Shown in pieces: positions 33,491 to 42,096 of a stretch of 64,000 nucleotides of DNA. The position numbers were made by a program, and so were the translations under genes. Each line of letters opens with the position of its first letter. The stretch's first letter is position 1. A model generated the notes under the pieces. It did no database searches. It was not told where the DNA came from and worked only from the letters and a program-made list of their open reading frames with translations. The DNA is from an uncultured Pelagibacteraceae bacterium. Its GTDB lineage: Bacteria > Pseudomonadota > Alphaproteobacteria > Pelagibacterales > Pelagibacteraceae. The stretch spans positions 18,061 through 82,060 of the forward strand of contig CACITU010000007.1 of assembly GCA_902589725.1 (NCBI GenBank), in the 5' to 3' direction.

Positions 33491-34747
33491 CTACATATTT
33501 GCTAAAACTGAGTCAGCTAAAGCATTAGCAGCATCTACTGAAGACATATCAGAATTGAAGTGTTCTGTAATAATATCTTGTAATGCAGCTTTCATGGTAT
33601 TTCCTTGAGCCATACCATGAGCAAAACTTGGAACTAATCCACCGCTAGCTCCTGCTGTTTTAATATCAGAGTTAGAAGTTTTTGCACATTTATCAAACTC
33701 GTCCATTGGAACATCTAGTCTTGCTGGGATCGAACCTTTGTATAGGTTAAATACTTTTTGAAAGTTTTTACCCATCATTAGTTTCGCAAGTAGTTTTTGA
33801 CCTTCTTGTTTTTCTGGATCGCTAGTTTTGTAGAATATAAAGCTATCTACATTGTATAAGTATCCATTATTTGAAGGAGTAGGAGCACAGTAGTAATCTA
33901 CACCTGGAACTTTTCCAGCAGCTGTAAATTCACCTTTTGCCCAGTCACCCATAATTTGGAAACCAGCTTTTCCTTCTATTACCATTCCAGTAGCAACGTT
34001 CCAGTCTCTTCCTGGGCTACCTTCATCAGTATAGCTCTGAAGTTTTCTCATTTGGTCAAAAACTTTAACTGTAGTTTCACTTCTTAAACAACTTTCTTTA
34101 AGATCAACGTAACAGTTTTTGTAGTAATTGTTTCCACCAATACCCATAGCAACTGCTTCAAATACTGTAGCATCTTGCCAAGCTTGGCCACCATGTGCAA
34201 ATGGAATTATACCTGCAGCTTTTAATTTCTCAGCAGCAGCATTTACTTCATCCCAAGTTGTTGGAACTGAAATACCATTTGCATCGAATACAGCTTTGTT
34301 AGCCCACATCCAGTCGATTCTGTGAATGTTAACTGGTGCAGCACAATATGGTCCACTGTTATTTTCACATTTATGTACTGCAGCAATCATTGGATCTAAA
34401 AGTTTATCCCAACCTTCAGATTGAGCAATTGCATCAATATTGTATGGAGCTACAACACCTTCTTGGTCATACTCTTGAATTGTAGGACCTTTTATTTGAG
34501 ATGCTGATGGGGGATCTCCAGCAACTATTCTTGCTTTTAAAGCAACGTTAGCAGCGTCTCCACCACCACCTGTTACAGGCATGTCCATCCATTCACCACC
34601 GTTTGCAGCGAAATCATCTTTTAAAACTTTAAGTGCAGCAGCTTCACCACCAGACGTCCACCAATGCAATACCTCAATCTTAGGTCCTGCAATTGATGAA
34701 GTTGAAGTGAATGCTAATGTAATCAAAGCAATTATTAGTTTTTTCAT
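33491..34747 (-). CDS. Glucose-type CUT1 ABC transporter sugar-binding protein (GtsA-like)
   Basis: 418 aa with signal peptide (MKKLIIALITLAFTSTSSIA). The mature start, IEVLHWWTSGGEAAALKVLKDDFAANGG, then VTGGGGDAANVALKARIVAGDPPSASQIKGPTIQEY, is the hallmark of glucose/mannose-type binding proteins such as GtsA. Several cysteines could make two disulfides. AGAGGAAGAG ribosome site. Operon partners (mutarotase, SDR and Gfo/Idh dehydrogenases) fit a hexose or pentose taken up and oxidised directly. Confidence 0.9.
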   Translation of the reverse strand: MKKLIIALITLAFTSTSSIAGPKIEVLHWWTSGGEAAALKVLKDDFAANGGEWMDMPVTGGGGDAANVALKARIVAGDPPSASQIKGPTIQEYDQEGVVAPYNIDAIAQSEGWDKLLDPMIAAVHKCENNSGPYCAAPVNIHRIDWMWANKAVFDANGISVPTTWDEVNAAAEKLKAAGIIPFAHGGQAWQDATVFEAVAMGIGGNNYYKNCYVDLKESCLRSETTVKVFDQMRKLQSYTDEGSPGRDWNVATGMVIEGKAGFQIMGDWAKGEFTAAGKVPGVDYYCAPTPSNNGYLYNVDSFIFYKTSDPEKQEGQKLLAKLMMGKNFQKVFNLYKGSIPARLDVPMDEFDKCAKTSNSDIKTAGASGGLVPSFAHGMAQGNTMKAALQDIITEHFNSDMSSVDAANALADSVLANM

Positions 34748-34938
34748 ATCTTCTCTTCCTCTTTTTATTTAGTTAACTATTTTTTAAAAACGAAACTATA
34801 AGTAGAATAATTCCCAATTGATAACTAAAAAAATAATATACAACTAAAAATTGATATTGATTTTTATCTTTATTTTACAGTGTTTTTTTTACTTATGAAA
34901 ATTAAGCAAAAAAGTAAATTCAATTTAAGGTTGAATCT

Positions 34939-35841
34939 CTAATATGTCGCGCTTCTACCTAGTCTTGCAGCTCCACGCACACCACTCGCGTCACCATACT
35001 TCGGTTTTAAAAAAACACCTTCATATTCTCGGCCAATTACAAATTTTCTTACCAATGAATCTACTTCATGTAAAAAATCTATTTCATTTGAAACGCCACC
35101 ACCAAACACGAAAGCATCTGGATCTAAAATATTTATAATACTTGAAAGTGACATTGCTAAATTAACTTTGAAATCGTCAATAAATCTCTCTGCATCTAAA
35201 TCATGTTTTCGATTTAATTCAAAAATTTCATTTGTTTTTAAATTTTTTCCATAAATTTTATTAAATCTTTTAGCTAAACCTAAACCTGATAAAAAACTTT
35301 CAATTTCTGCTTCACGTGCATTGCTAGAGTCAAATTTTTCTTTCTTTGCAGCAAAATATGGTATTTGATTATGTCCCCATTCACCTGCAACACCATTTGG
35401 GCCACTGACAATTTTTTTATCTATTACCAATCCACCACCGACACCTGATCCTAATATAATTCCATAGACAATTTTATAATGTTTTCCCGATCCATCTATA
35501 GCTTCAGACAAAGCAAAACAATTCGCATCGTTTTCACAAAATACTTCTTTTCCAAGTGCTTTACGCAAATCATTTTGGAAAGGTTTTTTTTCTAACCATG
35601 TAATATTTGGGGCATTTTTTACTAATCCTGTTTGAGGAGAGTGTACTCCGGGGTGACAAACTCCAATTGGAAGTTCTTTTTTAAATTCTTGTTCTAATTT
35701 TTTGTGTATATCTCTTATCGCAGTTACAATTTGAGTATAATCTTTTGGACAAGATATTCTTGATCTATGTTTTTCTTGACCATCCTCTTCAAGAACTACA
35801 CTTTCAATTTTGGTAGCTCCAACATCAATACCTACTTGCAT
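34939..35841 (-). CDS. ROK-family sugar kinase
   Basis: About 300 aa from ATG 35841 (MQVGIDVGATKIESVVL); the open frame starts 8 codons earlier inside the SDR gene. ATP-grasp loops of ROK kinases are present: IDVGATKIE, catalytic ENDANCFALSE, GIILGSGVGGGLVI and GVAGEWGHNQIP. The zinc-site signature CxCGxxGCxE, which normally follows, reads FDSSNAREAEIE, with no cysteines. Probably phosphorylates a hexose. It stands between an SDR gene (1-base gap upstream) and the GtsA-like gene (191-base gap downstream). Confidence 0.87.
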   Translation of the reverse strand: MQVGIDVGATKIESVVLEEDGQEKHRSRISCPKDYTQIVTAIRDIHKKLEQEFKKELPIGVCHPGVHSPQTGLVKNAPNITWLEKKPFQNDLRKALGKEVFCENDANCFALSEAIDGSGKHYKIVYGIILGSGVGGGLVIDKKIVSGPNGVAGEWGHNQIPYFAAKKEKFDSSNAREAEIESFLSGLGLAKRFNKIYGKNLKTNEIFELNRKHDLDAERFIDDFKVNLAMSLSSIINILDPDAFVFGGGVSNEIDFLHEVDSLVRKFVIGREYEGVFLKPKYGDASGVRGAARLGRSATY

Positions 35842-35842
35842 A

Positions 35843-36592
35843 TTAATAGGTAGCCCTCCCACCACTCAAATCGAAAACAGCAGCTGTGGAGAACGAATTC
35901 TCTTCACTAGCTAGCCAAGTAACTAAAGAAGCTAATTCTTCAACTTTTGCAAATTTATTTCTAGGGATTTTTGATAACATATAATTGATGTGTTCTTCTG
36001 TCATTTGGTCAAAAATCCTTGTTTTTGCTGCAGCAGGAGTTACACAATTTACAGCTATATTTTTTTGTGCAAGCTCCTTACCTAATGATTTTGTTAATCC
36101 TATAACACCTGCTTTAGATGTGCTGTAAGCACTAGCATTGGGATTTCCTTCTTTTCCTGCAATTGATGCAATATTTACTATTCTTCCATAATCATTTTTT
36201 AACATGTATGGAACAACTGCTTTGCAACAGTAAAAAACAGAATTTAAATTTAAATTCATTACTTTCTTCCATTCATCTAATGGATACTCTGCTACGGTAG
36301 TATTCATGCCTGCAATACCAGCGTTATTTATAAATATATCAATTTTGCCGTGTTTTCTTTCTACTTCTTCTAAATTTTGATTTATTATTTCAAAATTAGT
36401 TACATCAACAGCCTGATGACTAAGGTTTTCAGATTTCAATTTATTAATCGCATCTATTGCAGCACTTTCATCAATATCCCAAATAACAACTTTTGCACCA
36501 GCTTCGATAAATCTTTCGGTAATTGCCAAACCAAATCCTTGTGCTCCACCTGTAACTACTGCAATCCTGTCATTTAAATCAAACTTAATCAT
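35843..36592 (-). CDS. SDR-family dehydrogenase
   Basis: 249 aa short-chain dehydrogenase: TGGAQGFGLAI cofactor loop, WDID after strand 2 (NAD preference), NNAGIAG, catalytic Ser in NIASIAG, YSTSK, and the C-terminus DLSGGRATY common in sugar/polyol SDRs. Overlaps the TctA stop by 8 bases, so it is co-transcribed with TctCBA. Possible role: oxidation of a hydroxyacid or polyol imported by that transporter. Confidence 0.9.
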   Translation of the reverse strand: MIKFDLNDRIAVVTGGAQGFGLAITERFIEAGAKVVIWDIDESAAIDAINKLKSENLSHQAVDVTNFEIINQNLEEVERKHGKIDIFINNAGIAGMNTTVAEYPLDEWKKVMNLNLNSVFYCCKAVVPYMLKNDYGRIVNIASIAGKEGNPNASAYSTSKAGVIGLTKSLGKELAQKNIAVNCVTPAAAKTRIFDQMTEEHINYMLSKIPRNKFAKVEELASLVTWLASEENSFSTAAVFDLSGGRATY

Positions 36593-38066
36593 ATTTTCTT
36601 TTTAATTTTTTTGATCTTATTAAAGGAAAAGCCAAAGCAATTAAAGATAAAATAAAGAATGTTAAAGCTATAGGTCTTGTTAAAAACATAAACCAATTAC
36701 CATCAAATATAACTAGAGATTGTCTTAAAGTTCCTTCAACTAATTCACCTAAAATTAATCCAATTATAACTGGGACAACTGAAAAACCATATCTTCTCAT
36801 AAAGAATCCAAGAACTCCGAAAAAAAGCATTATCCAAACATCAATTATTGACTGATTTAAAGAATAAGTTCCACATACAGAAACTGCAAAAATCATTGGC
36901 CATAAAATTTTGTTAGGTACCAAAGTTATTCTAGCAAATATTTTGGCGCCAAAAAAACCAAATATAAAAAACAAGATATTAGCAATAAGCATTGCACCAA
37001 AAATCCCATATAAGAAATCTGGCTGCTCTCTAAATAAATCAGGCCCAGGCCTTACACCGTGAATAATTAATCCAGTTAGAATTACTGCAGTAGTAGCGCT
37101 TCCAGGGATACCCAAAGCAAGTGTAGGAACCATAGCTCCTCCTGTTGCAGCATTATTTGCTGCTTCGGCACCAGCAATGCCCTCAATTGATCCTTTTCCA
37201 AATTCTTCTGGATTTTTTGAAAATCTTTTAGCTTCAGAATAACCAATTAAAGATGCCACTGTTCCACCTTCTGCAGGTAATACTCCAATAAAAGATCCAA
37301 TTCCACTTGATCTCAAAATCGTTTTCCAAGTTTTTTTATAATCCTCTTTAGTTGGTAGTTTAATTGCTTTAAGCGCGATTCTATTAAATATTTGATTAAT
37401 TAAAGTTGATTGAGTTAGCATTTCGCTCATTGCAAATAAACCAACAACAACAGGTATAAACCCAATACCCTCAGTTAATTCATTTATTCCAAAAGTAAAT
37501 CGATCAATTGAAGTCATAAAATCTTTACCAACTGTCGAGATTAAAATTCCAAATGCACCTGCAATTAGATTTTTAATTGGACTACCTTCTCCAATTGATG
37601 CAAGCATTGTTAATCCAAAAATTGCTAATGCAAAATATTCTGGTTGACCAAATTCATATGCAAGTTGAGCTAAGATAGGAGCAAAAAAAACAAGTATAAT
37701 CACACTAAATATACCTCCAACAGTACTTGATACTGTTGCCATACCCAAAGCCCTTCCAGCTTCTCCTTTTTGTGCTAATGGATAGCCATCCAAACAAGTT
37801 GCTGCAGCCGCTGGAGTTCCAGGTGTATTAATTAATACGGCTGTAATTGCACCACCATATGTCCCTGCACAGTAAATTGAAGTTAATAGTACAATTGCAG
37901 ATAATGGATCAAGTGTCATTGTAAATGGTAAAATTAATGCACCACCTGTTGTTGGACCTAAACCAGGTAGCACCCCTAATATTAAACCAAACAAAGTTCC
38001 AAAAAATAAAACTAACAATAGCTTTGAGCTAAACAAAGGAGCCATCATTAAAAATAAATTATCCAT
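36585..38066 (-). CDS. tctA: Tripartite tricarboxylate transporter large permease TctA
   Basis: 493 aa with about 12 membrane segments. Diagnostic TctA sequence: GVLPGLGPTTGGALILPFTMTLDP followed by YCAGTYGGAITAVLINTPGTPAAAATCLDGYPLAQKGEAGRALG, and the second repeat IGVLPAEGGTVASLIGYSEAKRFSK. Secondary carrier driven by sodium or proton gradients, fed by the TctC binding protein. Start codon directly adjoins the TctB stop. Confidence 0.95.
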   Translation of the reverse strand: MDNLFLMMAPLFSSKLLLVLFFGTLFGLILGVLPGLGPTTGGALILPFTMTLDPLSAIVLLTSIYCAGTYGGAITAVLINTPGTPAAAATCLDGYPLAQKGEAGRALGMATVSSTVGGIFSVIILVFFAPILAQLAYEFGQPEYFALAIFGLTMLASIGEGSPIKNLIAGAFGILISTVGKDFMTSIDRFTFGINELTEGIGFIPVVVGLFAMSEMLTQSTLINQIFNRIALKAIKLPTKEDYKKTWKTILRSSGIGSFIGVLPAEGGTVASLIGYSEAKRFSKNPEEFGKGSIEGIAGAEAANNAATGGAMVPTLALGIPGSATTAVILTGLIIHGVRPGPDLFREQPDFLYGIFGAMLIANILFFIFGFFGAKIFARITLVPNKILWPMIFAVSVCGTYSLNQSIIDVWIMLFFGVLGFFMRRYGFSVVPVIIGLILGELVEGTLRQSLVIFDGNWFMFLTRPIALTFFILSLIALAFPLIRSKKLKRKYD

Positions 38067-38573
38067 CTAGCTATAATAAATATTTGTTATAATCCCAGGA
38101 GGAAATCTTAAACCTAAAATTGTTTCAAAAAAAATAAAGACAATCACAGGAAAAATTATCCCAACAAGTAATAAATAAAATATTCTTTTCTCTCCCCAAC
38201 AATAGGAAACAAAAATAGATAATGCTGAAATAGCTAGAAAGAAATCTAAAGTCATTGAAATAACTAAGAAAATCAAAAAACTTAAAAGTGTTAAATAGAA
38301 TGATTTTGGAAGTTTTTTTTCAACTTTCCAAGGATTTTTAGTAGCTAAATAATAAATTAACAGTGTCATTACTATAATTAAAACCAAAAGTGCTTTTGGA
38401 AATGTTGCTGGCTGTATTCCTCTATTTAAAATGGGAGGAACAATGTCAAAAGTAAAAGTTGTGATTAATAACGCTGTAGATATTATAATAATTACAAGAG
38501 AAACTTTAAACTCATCTCTAAAAAAAAAGGGCAAACTTTTGTTTGCCCTTTTTTGTTTTTGTACATTTTTCAT
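38067..38573 (-). CDS. tctB: Tripartite tricarboxylate transporter small permease TctB
   Basis: 168 aa with four hydrophobic segments, the typical plan of the poorly conserved TctB subunit, located between TctC and TctA. ATG 38573 is the only ATG that covers the first helix, but codons about 7-17 (KQKRANKSLPFFF) are the two arms of a terminator-like stem-loop. The true start might be a rare codon after the hairpin; the sequence cannot decide. Confidence 0.85.
   Translation of the reverse strand: MKNVQKQKRANKSLPFFFRDEFKVSLVIIIISTALLITTFTFDIVPPILNRGIQPATFPKALLVLIIVMTLLIYYLATKNPWKVEKKLPKSFYLTLLSFLIFLVISMTLDFFLAISALSIFVSYCWGEKRIFYLLLVGIIFPVIVFIFFETILGLRFPPGIITNIYYS
38523..38554 (-). terminator. 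Stem-loop with U-tract between TctC and TctB, inside the tctB reading frame
   Basis: Stem AAGGGCAAAC/GTTTGCCCTT with a 4-base loop, extendable by flanking A/T pairs to 14 bp. On the minus-strand transcript a U-run follows. It starts about 43 bases after the TctC stop, in the same place relative to the binding-protein gene as the other five stem-loops. Confidence 0.78.
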
Positions 38574-38596
38574 ATCGAAATGTACTTTTGATTAGA

Positions 38597-39571
38597 TTAG
38601 TTTATGTAACCTAAAGCTTTAAGCTGCGCAGTCATTTCAGTAAGCATTTCTTCCATTTGCTTACCCCATTCATCTGCACCTACAACACTTGTATCATCAA
38701 GACCAATTTCCGTTAGGAAATTTTTGTAGTAGTTGTGGCTCATAGCTTTCATCATTCCAGCTTCTAATTGTTTTACTCTGTCTGCTGGAGCACCTTTTTT
38801 AGTTACGAAACCTCTTACAGTAGATAAAGAAACTGGTATACCTAGTTCTTTTGCTGTTGGAGAGTCTCCAATTTTAGCCATTCTATTGTTTGCTAATACA
38901 ACTGAAACACAAAGTTTACCCTCATTAATTTCAGTTAATGCTTCACCTAAGTTTAAAACACCCACATCAATATCTCCTTTGATAAGGTTTGTTTTAATTG
39001 GCGCAACACCTTTATAAGCAACGATAGTTGGATCTTTTAATCCACCTTTTTTAGTAAATGCAATTGCACTAACATCATCAATACCACCAGTATGAGTAGT
39101 TCCATATTTTAGAGATTTTGATTTCTGTGTGCTAATGAATTTTTTAGCATCCTTGATATCATTTTTACAATTAACAACGAATAATTGTGGATCATCTGTT
39201 CCTCTAGCAAGTGGCTGCATGTCACTTAACTTAACTTTAGTTTTACCTAAAGCCATCGATACAGCGTGACCTGTAGTCCAAGTTAAAGTGTGATTTCCAT
39301 CAGCTGGTAAAGACATCATGTAGTCCATAGATGCTGCTCCACCACCACCTTTTTTGTTTACTAATTGCATATCTTGCTTAAGAACTCGTCTTGCTCTTAA
39401 TAACATCATTCTAGTAGTAACGTCAGTTCCACCACCAAAACCAGCATGAGTAATTGCTTGTATTGGATGACCATCAGCTTTAGCTGATGTAATCATTAAT
39501 GGAAGAGCTACAACAAAAAATTCCGTCACTAGAAAAGCAGCTGCTAAAAATAGTTTAAAGCTTTTTTTCAT
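38597..39571 (-). CDS. tctC: Tripartite tricarboxylate transporter substrate-binding protein TctC
   Basis: 324 aa periplasmic protein with an N-terminal signal (hydrophobic 5-30). Family signs: ITHAGFGGGTDVTTRMMLLRARRVL, NKKGGGGAASMDYMMS, KYGTTHTGGIDDVSAIAF and GFVTKKGAPADRVKQLEAGMMKA. Binds an organic acid for TctAB. GAGGG ribosome site. Divergent from the PdxA-family gene, which may process the imported acid. Confidence 0.93.
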   Translation of the reverse strand: MKKSFKLFLAAAFLVTEFFVVALPLMITSAKADGHPIQAITHAGFGGGTDVTTRMMLLRARRVLKQDMQLVNKKGGGGAASMDYMMSLPADGNHTLTWTTGHAVSMALGKTKVKLSDMQPLARGTDDPQLFVVNCKNDIKDAKKFISTQKSKSLKYGTTHTGGIDDVSAIAFTKKGGLKDPTIVAYKGVAPIKTNLIKGDIDVGVLNLGEALTEINEGKLCVSVVLANNRMAKIGDSPTAKELGIPVSLSTVRGFVTKKGAPADRVKQLEAGMMKAMSHNYYKNFLTEIGLDDTSVVGADEWGKQMEEMLTEMTAQLKALGYIN

Positions 39572-39640
39572 TATTTCCCTCTATAGTTAATTTATATTTA
39601 ATAATTTAAACATAATCTGCTACAAGACGTAAAGAAAAAA

Positions 39641-40636
39641 ATGACTGAAAATAAATCAAACATTGCTCTTCTTCTTGGCGATCCAGCTGGGATTGGACCA
39701 GAATTAATTTCAAAACTTTTAAATAACGAGATGACAAAAAAAGCAAACATAGTCATAATTGGTGAAAAGCAAGTTTTTGAAAGTGGAAATAGTATTACAG
39801 GAATTTCACACGATATTAATGTAGTTGAAAACTTTGATGAAATTAATTTTACAAATTCTGATAGATACCTATTAGATATTTCTAAAGGTAAAAATCATAA
39901 ATATAAACTAGCAGAACCATCAAAAGAGTCTGGAGAAAGCGTATTACAGGCTTTAGATATTGCTTTAACTTTAGCTAAGGAAAAAAAAATAGATGCAATT
40001 AATTTTGCACCAATGAATAAAACAAGTTTAAAACTTGGAGGAAATAAACATTCAGATGAATTACAGTTAATGGCTGAAAAGCTTGAAGTAAATAGTTTTT
40101 GTTGTGAGTTTAATGTAATTGATAATTTTTGGACAGCAAGGGTGACATCCCATATTCCAATTAAAGAAGTTGCTCAACATATTACTAAAGAAAATATAAT
40201 GAAGCCTATAAAATTAATTAACGAAGTTATGCAGTTAAATGGCATAAAAAATCCTAGAATTGCTATTCAAGCTCTTAATCCACATGCAGAGTTTGGTACA
40301 GAAGAAAAAGATGAAATTATTCCAGCGATTGAAGAAGCAAGAAAACTTGGCTACAATGTTGATGGTCCATTGCCATGCGATACTTCATTTGTAGTAGCTT
40401 ATAAAAATAAAAATCATGATTGTATGGTTGGTATGTATCATGATGCGTTACAATCTGGTCTTAAAGCATTTGGTTTTGATAGAGGTGTAACAGTTCAAGG
40501 TGGACTAACTGTACCTGTGACCACAACTGCACACGGTTCAGCATTTGCAATTGCAGGAAAAAATCAAGCTAATTTAGATCCAATTTTAAATTCTTTTAAA
40601 ATAGCTTTATCAATGGCCAAACATAAAAAGAATTAA
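39641..40636 (+). CDS. PdxA-family hydroxyacid-phosphate dehydrogenase, divergent
   Basis: 331 aa. PdxA signs: LLLGDPAGIGPELISKLL, FAPMNKTSLKLGGNKHSDELQLMAE, RVTSHIPIKEVAQHIT, NPHAEFG and MYHDALQSGLKAFGFDRGVTVQGGLTVPVTTTAHGSAFAIAG. The metal-site sequences differ from true PdxA (usual YHDQG and TSPDHGTAFDIAG), arguing against vitamin B6 synthesis. PdxA2-type enzymes oxidise and decarboxylate phosphorylated threonate-like acids; a similar role on the TctABC substrate is inferred. 3' end is 2 bases from convergent rbsK. Confidence 0.85.
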   Translation: MTENKSNIALLLGDPAGIGPELISKLLNNEMTKKANIVIIGEKQVFESGNSITGISHDINVVENFDEINFTNSDRYLLDISKGKNHKYKLAEPSKESGESVLQALDIALTLAKEKKIDAINFAPMNKTSLKLGGNKHSDELQLMAEKLEVNSFCCEFNVIDNFWTARVTSHIPIKEVAQHITKENIMKPIKLINEVMQLNGIKNPRIAIQALNPHAEFGTEEKDEIIPAIEEARKLGYNVDGPLPCDTSFVVAYKNKNHDCMVGMYHDALQSGLKAFGFDRGVTVQGGLTVPVTTTAHGSAFAIAGKNQANLDPILNSFKIALSMAKHKKN

Positions 40637-40638
40637 AA

Positions 40639-41550
40639 TTAGTTATCTACTATTTCCTCAGAAAAAGGCATAGATGCAGCAGCACCTAATTTTGTAGTCG
40701 AAATTCCAGCTACTTTATTTGCGAAAATGAGAGCTTCTTTTATTTCTAAATCATTTGCTAAACCAACAGCTAAAGCGCCATTAAATGCATCACCAGCTCC
40801 TGTTGTATCAACAACAGGTCTTTCAAGTTTAAATGCCTCTAAAAAAAATTTTTGTTTTTTATTTGCAAAATAAATACCTTTGTGTCCTAAAGTAATAACA
40901 ACATTCTTTATACCTTTTCTTAATAAATCATTAGCTGCAAGTTTTATATCCTCATTAGTTTCAATTTTTTTATTTAAATAAAATTCTGCCTCTGTCTCGT
41001 TAGGAGTGAAGAAATCTATTAATTGAAAATTATTCTCATCGATTTTACGTGCTGGTGCAGGATTTAATATTGTTATGCATTTTTGTTCATTTGCTTTTTT
41101 TAATGCATAAATTGTTACTGCGTCAGGAGTTTCCATTTGTGTGAGAAATATATCTGAATTCTTAATAGTTTCGATTTGATTATCTATATCTTCAGCGACT
41201 AAATGCTCAGCAGCTCCTGAAACAATATTAATTGCATTCTTTCCTTCTTTATCAATCATAATACCAGCAACTCCTGTAAAAAGATTTTCATCATGAATGA
41301 TTGAATGAGTTTTTACACCAGATTTCTTATACAGATTAAACGCCATTTCAGCATGACTATCTTTACCAACTTTCGTGATAAAACTAACATCTCCATTTAA
41401 TCTGGCAGCTGCAATTGCTTGATTTGATCCTTTTCCACCAGGACCAACAATATGTTTTTTACCTAACACTGTTTGACCCTCGCTAGGAATTTTTTCTCCT
41501 ACGAAACACAAATCTGCTACAAAAACTCCAAGTATACAAATTGATTTCAT
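40639..41550 (-). CDS. rbsK: Ribokinase (PfkB family)
   Basis: About 303 aa from ATG 41550 (MKSICILGVFVADLCF); the frame opens 10 codons earlier inside the RbsD/FucU gene. Ribokinase motifs: EGQTVLGKKHIVGPGGKGSNQAIAAARLNG, NPAPA, NETEAEF, ITLGHKG and DTTGAGDAFNGALAVGL with the catalytic Asp. Phosphorylates D-ribose or a related sugar at C5. Last gene of the RbsABC-type operon. A role analogous to the PfkB-family IolC kinase is possible because IolD is in the same operon. Confidence 0.9.
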   Translation of the reverse strand: MKSICILGVFVADLCFVGEKIPSEGQTVLGKKHIVGPGGKGSNQAIAAARLNGDVSFITKVGKDSHAEMAFNLYKKSGVKTHSIIHDENLFTGVAGIMIDKEGKNAINIVSGAAEHLVAEDIDNQIETIKNSDIFLTQMETPDAVTIYALKKANEQKCITILNPAPARKIDENNFQLIDFFTPNETEAEFYLNKKIETNEDIKLAANDLLRKGIKNVVITLGHKGIYFANKKQKFFLEAFKLERPVVDTTGAGDAFNGALAVGLANDLEIKEALIFANKVAGISTTKLGAAASMPFSEEIVDN

Positions 41551-41560
41551 TTTTTTATTT

Positions 41561-42022
41561 TTATGACCAAACCTTACCATCAGGTAAAATTACTCCCTTA
41601 GTCAAAATAAAACATCCAAAAGGTCTAGCATCAGTAGTTGTTACTATACAATATGCTTTTTTTGCTTCTTGATAAAAATTTTGTCTTGATATTGAACCTA
41701 CTTTCCAATTTTCTCCTGAGATATTTTTAACCGCTTCAATAAAATCTTTATGAGTCTCAGTTATTTCATCTGGTTTATTGTCAACTTCCATTCTTATAGC
41801 TGGCGACCCTCCTTGAGAAACAATAAAACTATCAAGGGGAAAAACTGAAAGTATTGCTGAAACCGCCTCTTTAATTCCAACTCCATCTAATCTAATCACT
41901 TTATCATTTGAAGTGTTTGCAGGAAAGTTTGCATCAGCTAAAATTAACTTCTCTCCATGTCCCATAGATCTTAGATGGAATAACAATTCAGGGCTTAACA
42001 CTGGATTAATATTTATTAACAT
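41561..42022 (-). CDS. RbsD/FucU-family sugar mutarotase
   Basis: 153 aa. MLININPVLSPELLFHLRSMGHGEKLILADANFPA is the RbsD/FucU signature with the catalytic His; the form is closer to FucU (L-fucose mutarotase) than to RbsD. C-terminal ARPFGCFILTKGVI is also typical (Y/F-GC-FIL-KGV). Interconverts ribose, fucose or similar anomers. Lies between a stem-loop after the binding-protein gene and rbsK. Confidence 0.9.
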   Translation of the reverse strand: MLININPVLSPELLFHLRSMGHGEKLILADANFPANTSNDKVIRLDGVGIKEAVSAILSVFPLDSFIVSQGGSPAIRMEVDNKPDEITETHKDFIEAVKNISGENWKVGSISRQNFYQEAKKAYCIVTTTDARPFGCFILTKGVILPDGKVWS

Positions 42023-42043
42023 CCGAATATTATATTACATAAA

Positions 42044-42076
42044 AAAAAAGGGTGGAATTAAATTCCACCCTTTTTT
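42044..42076 (-). terminator. Stem-loop with U-tract after the binding-protein gene
   Basis: GGGTGGAA/TTCCACCC stem (8 bp) with loop TTAAA, flanked by A9 and T6 so that up to 14 pairs can form. On the minus strand a long U-run follows the stem. It lies 20 bases after the binding-protein stop and 22 bases before the mutarotase start. Confidence 0.82.
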
Positions 42077-42096
42077 AATATTTTATTATCTAATGA

